Position numbers and translations under genes: made by a program
Notes under the pieces: generated by a model
Databases searched by the model: none
What the model was told of the DNA's origin: nothing
Seen by the model: the letters and a program-made list of their open reading frames with translations, nothing else
Part shown: positions 33,315 to 42,941 of the stretch, one piece after another
How positions within the stretch are numbered: position 1 is the first letter of the stretch
Layout of the letters: each line of letters opens with the position of its first letter
NCBI RefSeq assembly: GCF_001006045.1
Contig: NZ_CP011267.1
Location: 682,001-746,000, forward strand
Length of the DNA: 64,000 nt
Origin: Geoglobus ahangari
Lineage (GTDB): Archaea; Halobacteriota; Archaeoglobi; Archaeoglobales; Archaeoglobaceae
Reading direction: 5' to 3'

Positions 33315-35225
33315 ATGTCAAGCAAGGAGTATATCAAGCAGCTCAAGGAGAAGATCGTTGAGCTCGTTCCGGAGAACATCAAGATCAAGAACATCGAGTT
33401 TGAGGGCCCGCTCCTCGTAATCTACGTGGAGAACCCTCAGGAGTTTGCGGATAGCGGAGACATCATCAGGAAGCTGGCCAAGGATCTCAGGAAAAGGATA
33501 ATCGTCAGGCCTGACCCGAAAAGCCTCAAGCCGCCTGAAGAGGCCAAGGAGATAATCAAGAAGATCGTTCCAGAGGAGGCCCAGATAACCGGCTTCTTCT
33601 TTGACGAGGAGAACGGTGAGGTCATCATAGAGGCAGAGAAGCCGGGGGTGGTCATAGGGAAGAACGGGGTCACACTGAGAGAGATAATGAAGGCCGTGGG
33701 GTGGAGCCCCCGCCCCGTGAGGACGGCGCCGATAAAGTCGAAGACCATAGAGAATGTCAGGAACTTCCTGCTCGCCTCAAGGGAGGAGAGGAAGGAGATA
33801 CTCAAGAGGATTGGGGAGAGGATTCACAGGGGCACAATCTACGAGGACAAGTGGGTAAGGGTGACCTTCCTCGGAGGATCGAGGGAGGTCGGGAGGAGCT
33901 GCTACCTGCTCCAGACCCCGGAGAGCAAGATCCTGATAGACTGCGGTGTGAACGTTGGGAACATCCACCAGTCCCCCTACCTGTACGTTCCCGAGATCCA
34001 GCCCCTCGACAGCATAGACGCTGTCGTGATAACCCACGCTCACCTCGACCACTGCGGACTGCTGCCTGTCCTCTTCAAGTACGGCTATAGAGGCCCGGTT
34101 TACCTCACACCCCCCACAAGAGACCTGATGGTTCTGCTCCAGCTCGACTTCATCGAGGTTGCCGGAAGGGAGGGGAACCCGACACCCTACGAGTCCCAGC
34201 ACGTGAGGGAGGCGCTGAAGCACACGATAACCCTCGACTATGGGGTTGTGACTGACATCTCCCCGGACATAAGGCTCACTTTCTACAATGCCGGCCACAT
34301 CCTCGGCTCGGCCATAGCCCACTTCCACATAGGCGAGGGGCTGTACAACATAGCCTTCACGGGAGACTTCAAGTTCGAGAAGACGAGGCTGTTCGACCGA
34401 GCCCACACGCACTTCCCGAGGCTCGAGGGGCTGATAATGGAGGCGACTTACGGTGGCTCCGAAGATTTCCAGCCGTCAAGAAAGGAGGCCGAGGAGAAGC
34501 TGCTCGAGGTGATCAGGAGCACCATAGAGAGGGGTGGGAAGGTTCTGATACCGACGTTTGCTGTTGGAAGGAGTCAGGAGGTCATGATTGTTCTCGAGGA
34601 GGCGATAAGGAACAAGCGCATCGAGGAGATTCCCGTCTACCTCGACGGGATGATTTACGAGGCCACGGCTATACACACCGCCTATCCCGAATACCTGAAC
34701 TCCAACCTCAGGGATCTGATCTTCCATCAGGGCATAAACCCGTTCATAAGCGAGAGCTTCGTGAGGGTGGACTCGTCGAGCAAGAGGCAGGAGGTAATCG
34801 AGGACGACTCTCCATCAGTCATCCTCGCGACATCAGGAATGCTGAACGGCGGGCCTGTGATGGAGTACTTCAAGGCCCTCGCGCCTGATGAGCGGAACAC
34901 GATAGTCTTCGTCGGCTATCAGGCTGAGGGCACGCTGGGAAGGAGGATACAGAAGGGCTGGAAGGAGGTTCCACTCCCATCTGCTGGCGGGAAGAGGGAT
35001 GTGGTGGAGGTCAACATGCAGGTTGAGACTGTCGACGGTTTCTCTGGTCACTCCGACAGGAGGCAGCTTTTGAACTACGTTAGATCCCTCAAGCAGAGGC
35101 CCGAGAAGATAATAACCATCCACGGAGACGAGAACAAGTGCATCGAGCTCGCCTCAGCCCTTTACAAGACCTACAGGGTTGAGACGAGGGCACCGATGAA
35201 TCTCGAGACGGTGAGGTTCCTATGA
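33315..35225 (+). CDS. fttA: KH-domain beta-CASP ribonuclease aCPSF1 / FttA
   Basis: 636 residues. Two KH-type RNA-binding domains (1-150; PGVVIGKNGVTLREI) precede a metallo-beta-lactamase domain (VVITHAHLDHCGLLPVLF) and a beta-CASP domain with ILATSGMLNGGPVMEYF and GFSGHSDRRQLL. This is the archaeal CPSF73-like nuclease that ends transcription at U-rich sites. The full-length plan is intact. It overlaps mobB by 4 nt. Confidence 0.96.
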   Translation: MSSKEYIKQLKEKIVELVPENIKIKNIEFEGPLLVIYVENPQEFADSGDIIRKLAKDLRKRIIVRPDPKSLKPPEEAKEIIKKIVPEEAQITGFFFDEENGEVIIEAEKPGVVIGKNGVTLREIMKAVGWSPRPVRTAPIKSKTIENVRNFLLASREERKEILKRIGERIHRGTIYEDKWVRVTFLGGSREVGRSCYLLQTPESKILIDCGVNVGNIHQSPYLYVPEIQPLDSIDAVVITHAHLDHCGLLPVLFKYGYRGPVYLTPPTRDLMVLLQLDFIEVAGREGNPTPYESQHVREALKHTITLDYGVVTDISPDIRLTFYNAGHILGSAIAHFHIGEGLYNIAFTGDFKFEKTRLFDRAHTHFPRLEGLIMEATYGGSEDFQPSRKEAEEKLLEVIRSTIERGGKVLIPTFAVGRSQEVMIVLEEAIRNKRIEEIPVYLDGMIYEATAIHTAYPEYLNSNLRDLIFHQGINPFISESFVRVDSSSKRQEVIEDDSPSVILATSGMLNGGPVMEYFKALAPDERNTIVFVGYQAEGTLGRRIQKGWKEVPLPSAGGKRDVVEVNMQVETVDGFSGHSDRRQLLNYVRSLKQRPEKIITIHGDENKCIELASALYKTYRVETRAPMNLETVRFL

Positions 35226-35704
35226 CGGTTCTGATAAGCTTCGTGGGCACATCGGACAGTGGCAAGACGACCATACTCACCAAGGTCATCCCGATCCTCG
35301 TAGAGAGGGGCTTGAGGGTTGCTGTGGTCAAACATCATGCCCACGGGGACTTCGAGATAGACAAGGAGGGCAAAGACTCGTGGAAGCTGTACAACAGCGG
35401 CGCTGACGTGCTCATCTCATCGCCAGTAAAAATGGCGTTCATAAGGAGGGCGAGCGAGGACAGCCTGGACTACGTTTACGAGCGCTACCTCAAGGGCGAT
35501 TACGACCTTGTAATAACCGAGGGCTACAGCAGGGCAGGGAAGGACAGGATAGTCGTCCTCGACAGGCCCGAGAAGCTGGAGTACTTCAAGCACGGCAAAA
35601 TTCTGGCCGTTGTGTGCGACGAGCCGGTTGAGGGATATCCAAACTTCAGGAGAGATGAGGTGGAAAGGATAGCGGATTTCATCTACTCTCTGGTGAAGGA
35701 ATGA
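35222..35704 (+). CDS. mobB: Molybdopterin-guanine dinucleotide biosynthesis protein MobB
   Basis: 160 residues. Walker A FVGTSDSGKTTILTKVI, VAVVKHHAHGDFEID and LVITEGYSRAGKDRIVV are MobB marks. This GTPase helps MobA attach GMP to molybdopterin for molybdenum or tungsten enzymes. It is coupled to both neighbours by ATGA-type overlaps, although hemD belongs to another pathway. Confidence 0.92.
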   Translation: MTVLISFVGTSDSGKTTILTKVIPILVERGLRVAVVKHHAHGDFEIDKEGKDSWKLYNSGADVLISSPVKMAFIRRASEDSLDYVYERYLKGDYDLVITEGYSRAGKDRIVVLDRPEKLEYFKHGKILAVVCDEPVEGYPNFRRDEVERIADFIYSLVKE

Positions 35705-36402
35705 GGGTAGCGATTTTCAGGCCTGATGAGTACGCCAGAGAGACTGCGAAGCTGCTCGAGCGGGAGGGCTTTCAGGTTCTTCACGCCCCCATGATCGAGG
35801 TTGAGGAGCAGGACGTTGAGGTTGAGGACGCTGATTTTACAATCATCACGAGCCAGACATCGGCGAGGATCGCGCTGAGAAGGGGACTGGTGAGGGGGAA
35901 AGTTGTGGCCATAGGCCCCAAAACGGCTGAGCCGCTAAGGGAAAGGTACGAGGTGGCGATGCCATCAAAGTACGACTCCTCCACGCTTTACAGGGAGTTC
36001 AGGGACGTTCTTGCCGGAAAGAGGGTGAACCTGCTGAGGAGCGACAAAGGAGACTCGGTTCTGCTGAAGCTCTCTGAAGTTTGCGATCTCAGGGAGTACG
36101 TGCTCTACAGGATCGTCCCTGCGTTTGGGGAGAGGCAGAGGAAAGCCGTGGAGGAGGTGGCCTCCGGGAGGGTTGATGCTGCCGTGTTCTCGAGCAGGAT
36201 GATCGTCAGGGCGTTCATGGAGAATGCAAAGCGGGCAGGGCTGCTGGAAAAAGTTGTGGAGAGGCTGAACGAAATTGTTAGCGTTGCCATTGGCCCCCCA
36301 ACCGCAGACGAACTCTCGAAGTACGGCATTTCAGCTGAATTGCCTGAGGAATACACGTTTGAGGGCGTCCTTGTCCTTCTCAGAAGTCTGCGCAGCCCTT
36401 AA
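35701..36402 (+). CDS. hemD: Uroporphyrinogen-III synthase
   Basis: 233 residues, typical for HemD. It closes hydroxymethylbilane with inversion of ring D, supplying sirohaem, haem and corrinoids. Sequence is poorly conserved in this family; visible marks are FTIITSQTSARIA, VVAIGPKTAEPLRERY, VLYRIVPAF, AAVFSSRMIVRAF and VAIGPPTADELSKYGI. The stop overlaps the pyrB TATA box. Confidence 0.9.
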   Translation: MRVAIFRPDEYARETAKLLEREGFQVLHAPMIEVEEQDVEVEDADFTIITSQTSARIALRRGLVRGKVVAIGPKTAEPLRERYEVAMPSKYDSSTLYREFRDVLAGKRVNLLRSDKGDSVLLKLSEVCDLREYVLYRIVPAFGERQRKAVEEVASGRVDAAVFSSRMIVRAFMENAKRAGLLEKVVERLNEIVSVAIGPPTADELSKYGISAELPEEYTFEGVLVLLRSLRSP

Positions 36403-36407
36403 ATATA
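36399..36407 (+). promoter_or_regulatory. TATA box of pyrBI operon
   Basis: TTAAATATA, overlapping the hemD stop, is centred 25 nt before ATG 36428. It supports this ATG over TTG 36425 and a leaderless pyrB mRNA. Confidence 0.6.
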
Positions 36408-36427
36408 ACCTCCTCAATCAGTAATTG

Positions 36428-37321
36428 ATGTCGAGAATAAGGCATCTCATCTCGATTGACGATCTGTCAAAGTCTGACATTGAGTATCTTCTCGACAGGG
36501 CTGACGATTTTCTTGACGTTGCGAGGGGGAAGAGGAGGCTCAGGACTCTTGAGGGAAAAATCCTTGCCAACCTGTTCTTCGAGCCGTCCACGAGGACGAG
36601 GATGAGCTTCGAGTCAGCGATGAAGAGGCTGGGAGGGGAGGTGATCAACCTCGGAACCCTCGAGGCGACGAGTGTAGCTAAAGGGGAAAGCCTCGCAGAC
36701 ACTCTCAGGGTTGTGGAGCAGTATGCGGACTGCATAGTTTTGAGGCACTACAGGGAAGGTTCGGCCAGATTCGCGAGCCAGATATGTGATGTGCCGGTGA
36801 TAAACGCTGGAGATGGGGCGGGTCAGCATCCGACCCAGACCCTGCTCGACCTCTACACGATAAGGAAGGAGGCAAGGCTGAACAATCTGAAAATCGCCCT
36901 TATTGGCGACTTAAAGTACTCAAGGACTGTGCACTCCCTGATAAAGGCCCTCGCCCTTTTCAACGCCGAGATATATCTCGTCTCTCCAGAGACTCTCAGG
37001 CTTCCCGAGGAGATAATGGATGTTGACGTGACCTTTGTCGAGTGCGACCTGAAGGAGGCAATAGAGAATGCGGATGTGCTTTACGTCACGAGGATTCAGA
37101 GGGAGAGGTTCCCGGACGAGGAGGAGTACAGAAAGGTAGCGGGAAGCTACAGGCTGACGGCCGAGATGCTTGAGAACAGCGATGCGATAGTTATGCACCC
37201 CCTCCCGAGGGTTGACGAGATCTCCTACGACGTTGACGGGCTGAAGAACGCCGTCTACTTCAGACAGGCGTTTTACGGGGTTCCGGTCAGAATGGCGATT
37301 CTGAGCGAGGTGATGTCATGA
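36428..37321 (+). CDS. pyrB: Aspartate carbamoyltransferase, catalytic subunit
   Basis: 297 residues. It makes carbamoyl aspartate in pyrimidine synthesis. Carbamoyl-phosphate motif FFEPSTRTRMSFESAM, QHPTQTLLDLYTI, and HPLPRVDEISYDVD for aspartate are all intact. It overlaps pyrI (ATGA), so the subunits are made together and form the regulated ATCase holoenzyme. Confidence 0.97.
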   Translation: MSRIRHLISIDDLSKSDIEYLLDRADDFLDVARGKRRLRTLEGKILANLFFEPSTRTRMSFESAMKRLGGEVINLGTLEATSVAKGESLADTLRVVEQYADCIVLRHYREGSARFASQICDVPVINAGDGAGQHPTQTLLDLYTIRKEARLNNLKIALIGDLKYSRTVHSLIKALALFNAEIYLVSPETLRLPEEIMDVDVTFVECDLKEAIENADVLYVTRIQRERFPDEEEYRKVAGSYRLTAEMLENSDAIVMHPLPRVDEISYDVDGLKNAVYFRQAFYGVPVRMAILSEVMS

Positions 37322-37779
37322 ACGTGCTCACCATAAGCAAGATTAGGGACGGGACCGTGATAGACCACATTCCAGCGGGAAAGGCTCTGGAGGTTCTCAA
37401 GATCCTCGGCATAAAGAGCGGGAGCAGGGAGAGGGTGAGCATGGCGATGAACGTTGAGAGCAAGAAGATGGGGCGGAAGGACATAGTCAAGGTAGAGGGG
37501 AAGTTCATAAGCGACGAGGAGCTGAACAGGATTGCCCTAATTGCCCCAAAGGCCACAATAAACATCGTCAAGGACTTCGAGATCTCGAGGAAGTTCAGGG
37601 TCTCGATTCCGCAGAGGGTCGAGGGGATACTCAGGTGCCCCAACCAGAACTGCATATCCAACGATCCGAAGGAGCCGGCGACCTCCGAGTTCAGGGTGGA
37701 GGAGCTGAATGGGGATGTAGTCGCGTGGTGCGTGTTCTGCGGGAAGAAGGTTTATGATGTTGAGAAGTATCTGGTGTGA
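37318..37779 (+). CDS. pyrI: Aspartate carbamoyltransferase, regulatory subunit
   Basis: 153 residues. The N-terminal nucleotide effector domain (IRDGTVIDHIPAGKALEVLKILG) is followed by a zinc domain with cysteines in CPNQNCISN and WCVFCGKK. It binds nucleotides and modulates PyrB. Its stop overlaps the next gene's GTG start. Confidence 0.96.
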   Translation: MNVLTISKIRDGTVIDHIPAGKALEVLKILGIKSGSRERVSMAMNVESKKMGRKDIVKVEGKFISDEELNRIALIAPKATINIVKDFEISRKFRVSIPQRVEGILRCPNQNCISNDPKEPATSEFRVEELNGDVVAWCVFCGKKVYDVEKYLV

Positions 37780-38279
37780 GTATGTGGGGTAAGATTCAGG
37801 AGAAGTTCGAGAAGTATCCCTCCCAGATAGCAGTTGCGAAGGAGTTCCTGAAGCTCGGCATTGCGGTGAGGAACGGCAAGACCTACTGCGGGGACATAGA
37901 GCTCGTGCCGACGAAGATTGCCGAGGCCGTGGGGGTGGACAGGAAGGTTGTGGTGATGGCGATCCAGAACATAGAGAGCGACGAGGAGCTCAAGAGGGTT
38001 TTCTCCTCGCTAAGGCCGGTGGCCTACATAGCCGATGTGGCAAGGATTCTCGGCTTCGGGGTGCTGGAGGTCTACGCGGAGAGCCAGAAGCCCGGGATAG
38101 TGGCGAGCATAACGGGAATTCTGGCGAGGGAGGGGATATCGATAAGGTACATGCTCGCCGAAGACCCTGAGCTTAGCGTTGAGAGCAAGCTTACCATAGT
38201 GACGGAGACCAAGATACCGGGAAGGCTTGTGGACGAATTCCTGAACGTTCCCGGGGTGGAGAAGATAGTCATCAGCTGA
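37776..38279 (+). CDS. HTH and ACT domain regulator (COG2150-like)
   Basis: 167 residues from GTG 37776, overlapping the pyrI stop; ATG 37782 is an alternative. The first half looks like a helix-turn-helix (PTKIAEAVGVDRKVVVMAIQNI). The second is an ACT domain (VYAESQKPGIVASITGILAREGISIRYMLAEDPE), which binds small ligands such as amino acids. Related archaeal proteins are predicted amino-acid-metabolism regulators. Linkage with pyrBI hints at aspartate or pyrimidine sensing (inference). Confidence 0.8.
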   Translation: MSMWGKIQEKFEKYPSQIAVAKEFLKLGIAVRNGKTYCGDIELVPTKIAEAVGVDRKVVVMAIQNIESDEELKRVFSSLRPVAYIADVARILGFGVLEVYAESQKPGIVASITGILAREGISIRYMLAEDPELSVESKLTIVTETKIPGRLVDEFLNVPGVEKIVIS

Positions 38280-39713
38280 TTACCACCTCTCCCTCCAGAA
38301 CGATGGGATGAAGAGGGAGAGGACCGTGAAAAGCTCAAGCCTGCCGATCCACATGTTGAACGCGAGTATGAGCTTTGCTGTAGCGGAGAGGGAGGAGTAG
38401 CTCTCCGCCGCACCCACCGCTCCCAGCCCCGGACCGACGTTGTTTATTGTTGCCGAGACAGCCGAGATTGAGGAGATCATGTCGAGCCCCGTCAGGGACA
38501 CGAGGAACGTGGAGAGGACGAATATGAGCACGTAAAGGGTGAAAAACGCGGTTATGTTGTGGAGTGTCTCCTTGTCAACGACCTCATCATTCAGCCTGAC
38601 TATTCTGGCAGTCCTCGGCTCGGCGCTCTTGAGAATCTGCCCGAGGGAGTAGACTGTCAGCAGGTATATCCTGACAACCTTTATTCCTCCACCTGTAGAG
38701 CCAGTCGAGCCGCCAACGAACATGAGCATAAGGAGCAGGAGTCTGGCGGAGTCGCTCCACGTGTCGAAGTCGAAGGTCGTGTAGCCCGTGGTGGTCATTA
38801 TGCTCGCCACCTGAAAGAAGGAGTACCTGAGAGACTCGCCCAGCTCGAACCTCTCGAGGTTTATCGCGGTCATTATTGCCCCTGCCAGAAGCAGGATTGC
38901 CATGTAGAACCTGAACTCTGTATCTCTCAGAAACTTGGTCTGCCCCTTGAGCAGGAGGTATATCAGCACGAAGTTCATGCCTCCGAGGATCATGAAGATG
39001 AAGATGACGAACTCTATCGCCGGGCTGTTGAAGTACGCAATGCTCTCGGTGTGGGTGGAGAAACCTCCGGTGGAGAGGGTGGTGAAGGTGTGGTTCACAG
39101 CATCGTAGAGGCTCATCCCGAGGATGTACAGCAGGACGATCTCGAGCACGGTGAGAAGCATGTACGTGGCGTACAGCCTGAGGGCAGTGTCCTTCAGCCT
39201 CGGCTTGATCTTCTCCACCTTCAAGCCCGGAACCTCGGCCTGAAGGAGGGTCTCGCTCTTCTTCGCGAGGGTGGGGAATATGGCGACGAACAGCACCACT
39301 ATCCCCATCCCGCCCAGCCACTGGGTGAGGCTCCTCCACAGCAGGAGGGACTTGGGAAGGTCCTCTATGCGGTCTATTATCGTGGCCCCAGTGGTCGTGA
39401 ACCCGGACATGGCCTCGAAGAACGCATCCACAGGAGAGATGCTGTAGTACACGTAGGGGATGCTCCCCGCGATGGCAATAAGGAGCCAGCCGATGCCGAC
39501 TATGGCGTAGCCCTCCTTGTACTTCGCCACATCGCTCTCGGGCTTGGAGATCACGTAGACAATGCTTCCCAGAAAGGCGCACACCGCCATTGGGATTGCG
39601 AACGCGTAGACATCTTCATGGTAGCGTATCGCAGCTGCGAGCGGGATTGTAAAGACGAGCGAGAAGTAGAGCACTATCTGGGACAGGTAGTTCACAACGA
39701 GCCTTGTGTTCAT
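38280..39713 (-). CDS. trkH: Potassium uptake protein TrkH
   Basis: 477 residues with about ten membrane helices and the four pore-loop repeats of the Trk/Ktr family (SGFTTTGATII, STGGFSTH, TTTGYTTFDFD, SATINNVGPGLG). It imports K+ with TrkA as regulator. It overlaps trkA by 4 nt and is last in the tatC-trkA-trkH run. The length is normal. Confidence 0.95.
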   Translation of the reverse strand: MNTRLVVNYLSQIVLYFSLVFTIPLAAAIRYHEDVYAFAIPMAVCAFLGSIVYVISKPESDVAKYKEGYAIVGIGWLLIAIAGSIPYVYYSISPVDAFFEAMSGFTTTGATIIDRIEDLPKSLLLWRSLTQWLGGMGIVVLFVAIFPTLAKKSETLLQAEVPGLKVEKIKPRLKDTALRLYATYMLLTVLEIVLLYILGMSLYDAVNHTFTTLSTGGFSTHTESIAYFNSPAIEFVIFIFMILGGMNFVLIYLLLKGQTKFLRDTEFRFYMAILLLAGAIMTAINLERFELGESLRYSFFQVASIMTTTGYTTFDFDTWSDSARLLLLMLMFVGGSTGSTGGGIKVVRIYLLTVYSLGQILKSAEPRTARIVRLNDEVVDKETLHNITAFFTLYVLIFVLSTFLVSLTGLDMISSISAVSATINNVGPGLGAVGAAESYSSLSATAKLILAFNMWIGRLELFTVLSLFIPSFWRERW

Positions 39714-41011
39714 GCTCTCAGCCTTTTCTCCACCTCGTCAACGTTCTCCCACGTTGTGAGAACGTAAAGCAGGTCTCCCCTGTGGATCACCGTGTCCCCC
39801 TTCACGACCTCGATCTCCCCATCCCTCTTCACTGCGGCTATGATGGTGTTCTCCGGGAGCTTGATGCTCGCAACCCTCTTCCTGTCAATTCCGCTCTCTA
39901 TCTCGATGACCACTATTCCCTCCTTTATCTCGCCGACCGCCCTTATCTTCATCATCCGGAGGATCTTCATTACCTCAAGGTACGTGGACTTTCTTGGAGA
40001 GAGTGCAGCATCCACACCGACCTTCTCGAACAGCGGGGCGTACTCCTTCTTGTCCACCCTGACGAACGCCTTCTTCGCCCCAAGGCTCTTTCCGAGGAGG
40101 GCGACCAGCAGGTTCTTCTCGTCGCTGTCCGTCGTGGCTATTATGACGTCCGCCTTTCCAACCTCCTCCTCCATCATCAGGTTCATGTCAGTTCCATCCC
40201 CAATGATCACCTTCGTCCTCCTGAGAACCTTCAGCGCCTTCTCAGCCGTCTTCTCGTCCCTCTCTATCAGCTTTATGTGGAGGTTGGCCTTCTCGAGGAG
40301 CTTGGCCGTGTAAATGCCGACAGTCCCCGCCCCCACTATGACCACGTTCCTCACGACCTGCTCCCCTATCAGGTTCCTGATAGCCTGTATCCCCTCCACC
40401 TTTCCGAAGACCGCGAGCTTGTCGCCCGGCTCTATTGTCGCATCCCCCCTCGGCACAATTATCTTGTCCCCTCTGTGTATCGCGGCCACTATCACGTTCT
40501 TCGGGAAGCCCACCTCTGCTATTCTCTTCCCCGCCACTGGAGAGGTCTCCTTGACCACCATCTCGACCAGCATTATGTCTTCAAGCTCGGCAAACTCTAT
40601 GGAGCCGGGAATCGTGACGAGCTTGGCGAAGTCTGATGCAAGAACGAGTTCGGGGCAGACGAGAACGTCATACCCAATGGGGTGGTTCCTTATGACCGGC
40701 CTGTCAGCATACTCCGGGTTACCCACCCTCGCTATGACCGTCCTCACCCCCAGCTTCTTCGCGGCAAGGGCTGAAAGCAGGTTGACCTCATCATTGCCGG
40801 TGACGGCTATGAACATGTCCGCCCTGTCTATCCCCGCCTTTCTGAGAATCTGAACGTTTGCCGCATTGCCCCGGATAACCTCAACGTTCAGCTTGTCCAT
40901 CTCATTCGCTTTGCCCTCGTCGACCTCTATCACTGTGACGTCATACCTCTCAGCGAGTTCCTTCGCGATGCTGTAGCCAACCTCTCCGGAGCCGGCGACG
41001 ATTATCCTCAT
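39710..41011 (-). CDS. trkA: Potassium uptake regulator TrkA
   Basis: 433 residues from ATG 41011, which overlaps the tatC stop; the open frame upstream is antisense-like and unsupported. Two RCK units are present: NAD-binding GSGEVGYSIAKEL (start) and GAGTVGIYTAKLL (about 220), each followed by a TrkA-C domain. This is the full-length tandem form. It gates TrkH. Confidence 0.95.
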   Translation of the reverse strand: MRIIVAGSGEVGYSIAKELAERYDVTVIEVDEGKANEMDKLNVEVIRGNAANVQILRKAGIDRADMFIAVTGNDEVNLLSALAAKKLGVRTVIARVGNPEYADRPVIRNHPIGYDVLVCPELVLASDFAKLVTIPGSIEFAELEDIMLVEMVVKETSPVAGKRIAEVGFPKNVIVAAIHRGDKIIVPRGDATIEPGDKLAVFGKVEGIQAIRNLIGEQVVRNVVIVGAGTVGIYTAKLLEKANLHIKLIERDEKTAEKALKVLRRTKVIIGDGTDMNLMMEEEVGKADVIIATTDSDEKNLLVALLGKSLGAKKAFVRVDKKEYAPLFEKVGVDAALSPRKSTYLEVMKILRMMKIRAVGEIKEGIVVIEIESGIDRKRVASIKLPENTIIAAVKRDGEIEVVKGDTVIHRGDLLYVLTTWENVDEVEKRLRA

Positions 41012-41727
41012 TTCGCTCCACCCTCGAACAACTTTGCTATTAAAATACTTATCTCGTACATCACAACGACAGCCGACAGCACGATGATCTGGGTGATCCC
41101 CGTTATGTCCAAGGACACGTTTGTGGCGAGGATGAAGACCGCTATGTAGATTATCAGCCTCTTGTCCCTCAGCCACTTGGACGTGATGAGGCCGAGCTTC
41201 GCAGCTATGGCCGCAACAACAGGGATCTGGAAGGCAAGCCCAACTGAGAGGGCAAGCTTAACGGAGTTCTGCAGGGACTTCCTGACGGACAGGTAGGGCT
41301 CTGCCCCGAAGTACTCCACCACCGTCGTGCTGTAGAGCTTGGGCAGGATCACGAAGTAGGAGAACGCCACTCCAAGCACGAAGACGAGGTATGAGAAGGG
41401 GAGGAAGATTTTGAGAAACCTCCTCTCGTGGGGGTAGAGGCCGGGCTTCATGAACAGGTATATCTGGTAGATGATCCAGGGGTAGGTTACGAAGAATGAG
41501 AGAAACGCTGAGGCGAGGATCCTCGTTATCATGTACTCCGTGGGCGAGTAAACAACCATCTCCTTTCCCGGAAACAGGTCGTTCCAGATGTAGGTGATCA
41601 CCTGATCCGACTTCAGGAATATCAGGCCGAGGACGAGGAAAAAGGGGGCGAACCCCTTGATAACCCTGTCTCTCAGCTCGGCTATGTGCTCCCTGAGTTC
41701 CATGTCCCTGTCCTCGGGGGGTTGCAC
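41008..41727 (-). CDS. tatC: Twin-arginine translocase subunit TatC
   Basis: 239 residues from GTG 41727. A TATA-like AGTTTTATTT lies 27 nt upstream of this GTG, pointing to a leaderless start eight codons before ATG 41703. Six membrane helices are visible, and HIAELRDRVIKGF plus FMKPGLYPHERRF are TatC signatures. TatC recognises twin-arginine signal peptides of folded, often cofactor-bearing proteins. TatA is not in the window. Confidence 0.93.
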   Translation of the reverse strand: MQPPEDRDMELREHIAELRDRVIKGFAPFFLVLGLIFLKSDQVITYIWNDLFPGKEMVVYSPTEYMITRILASAFLSFFVTYPWIIYQIYLFMKPGLYPHERRFLKIFLPFSYLVFVLGVAFSYFVILPKLYSTTVVEYFGAEPYLSVRKSLQNSVKLALSVGLAFQIPVVAAIAAKLGLITSKWLRDKRLIIYIAVFILATNVSLDITGITQIIVLSAVVVMYEISILIAKLFEGGAK

Positions 41728-41810
41728 AGCCCGGATTTGTGCACGGGAAATAAAACTGTTCCGTAGCTTGCAAGGAAAATGATTTATCCTGCCCTGACAA
41801 CTCACCTTCG

Positions 41811-42941
41811 ATGCATCTCACCAAGGAGGAGGAGAGACTTCTCGAGAGCGACAACGAGACCGTCAGAAAGTGCATGGAGATCCTTGTGGCTCTTGGGGAG
41901 ATATACGGGGCTGAGAGGCTTGTTGAGATCAGGTCGGCCCAGATATCCGGGATATCCTATGACAACATTGGAGATGCGGGCCTTGAGTGGCTCGAGAGCC
42001 TGAAGGCTAAGGTCGTCGTCAGGGCGTATGCCAACCCCGCAGGGCTCGACACTGTCAGGTGGAGGGAGATGGGCATCGACAGCGAGTTTTACGAGAAGCA
42101 GATGAGGATCATAAGAGCCCTTGACGGGCTGGGCGTTGAGATCACGCTCACTTGCACCCCCTACTACCTCGACACCCCTTCTTTCGGAGACCATCTGGCC
42201 TGGGCGGAGAGCTCTGCTGTCGTTTACGCCAACTCGGTTATCGGTGCGAGGACGAACAGGGAGAGCGGGATATCCGCCCTCGCTGCGGCGATAATCGGGA
42301 AGACCCCGATGTACGGGCTTCACCTGAAAGAGAACAGGGCACCTCAGATCAGGGTCATCGTCGAGGAGGGCGTGAACCCTGCGATGGCGGGATATCATGC
42401 GGGAAAGCTGATTGGAGGTAAGATTCCGCTCGTGGAGTTTCCGGAGAGGCTGAGCAGGGACGAGCTGAAGTGGTTTGGAGCAAGTCTTGCGGCGAGCGGT
42501 GGGGCGGGGATGTTCCACGCAAAGGAGCTCACCCCCGAGTGGGACAGCTTCGAGATCCCAGAGGAGAGCGTTGTGGTGGAAAAGGGGGACGTGGACTCGG
42601 GCTGCGAGCCGGACTTGGTGGCAATAGGCTGTCCCCACACGTCCGCAGAGGAGCTCCGAACAGTCTACAGCCTTCTGCGGAAGTACGGTAAGGTGAGGAG
42701 GGAGATGTGGATTTTCAGCTCGAGGAGGGTTATAGAGCAGAACAGGGAGCTCGTCGAGAAAATAGAGGAGATGGGGGCCAAGGTGTTTGCGGACACGTGC
42801 ATGGTCGTCTCTCCAGCCTCTTCGAGGTTCGAGTGCGTCATGGTGAACAGCGGGAAGGCTTTTGAGTACCTGCCGAAGCTGAGGGGAGTAAATGCGAGGT
42901 TCGGCGATCTTGAGGAGTGCGTGAGGTGGGCGACGAGATGA
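41811..42941 (+). CDS. Phosphomevalonate dehydratase large subunit (aconitase X type)
   Basis: 376 residues. With the small subunit next to it, it dehydrates 5-phosphomevalonate to trans-anhydromevalonate phosphate in the archaeal mevalonate pathway. VEIRSAQISGISYDNIGDAGLEWL, TCTPYYL, WAESSAVVYANSVIGARTNRES, and late cysteines (IGCPHTS, FADTCMVVSP) for a [4Fe-4S] cluster are aconitase X marks. A GATTTATCC box sits about 27 nt before the ATG. It overlaps the small-subunit gene by 4 nt. Confidence 0.9.
   Translation: MHLTKEEERLLESDNETVRKCMEILVALGEIYGAERLVEIRSAQISGISYDNIGDAGLEWLESLKAKVVVRAYANPAGLDTVRWREMGIDSEFYEKQMRIIRALDGLGVEITLTCTPYYLDTPSFGDHLAWAESSAVVYANSVIGARTNRESGISALAAAIIGKTPMYGLHLKENRAPQIRVIVEEGVNPAMAGYHAGKLIGGKIPLVEFPERLSRDELKWFGASLAASGGAGMFHAKELTPEWDSFEIPEESVVVEKGDVDSGCEPDLVAIGCPHTSAEELRTVYSLLRKYGKVRREMWIFSSRRVIEQNRELVEKIEEMGAKVFADTCMVVSPASSRFECVMVNSGKAFEYLPKLRGVNARFGDLEECVRWATR

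Noticed and set aside
38559-39767. Open frame of about 400 codons antisense to trkH
   Set aside because: trkH is clear on the minus strand with pore motifs; the plus-strand translation has no hydrophobic or domain structure.
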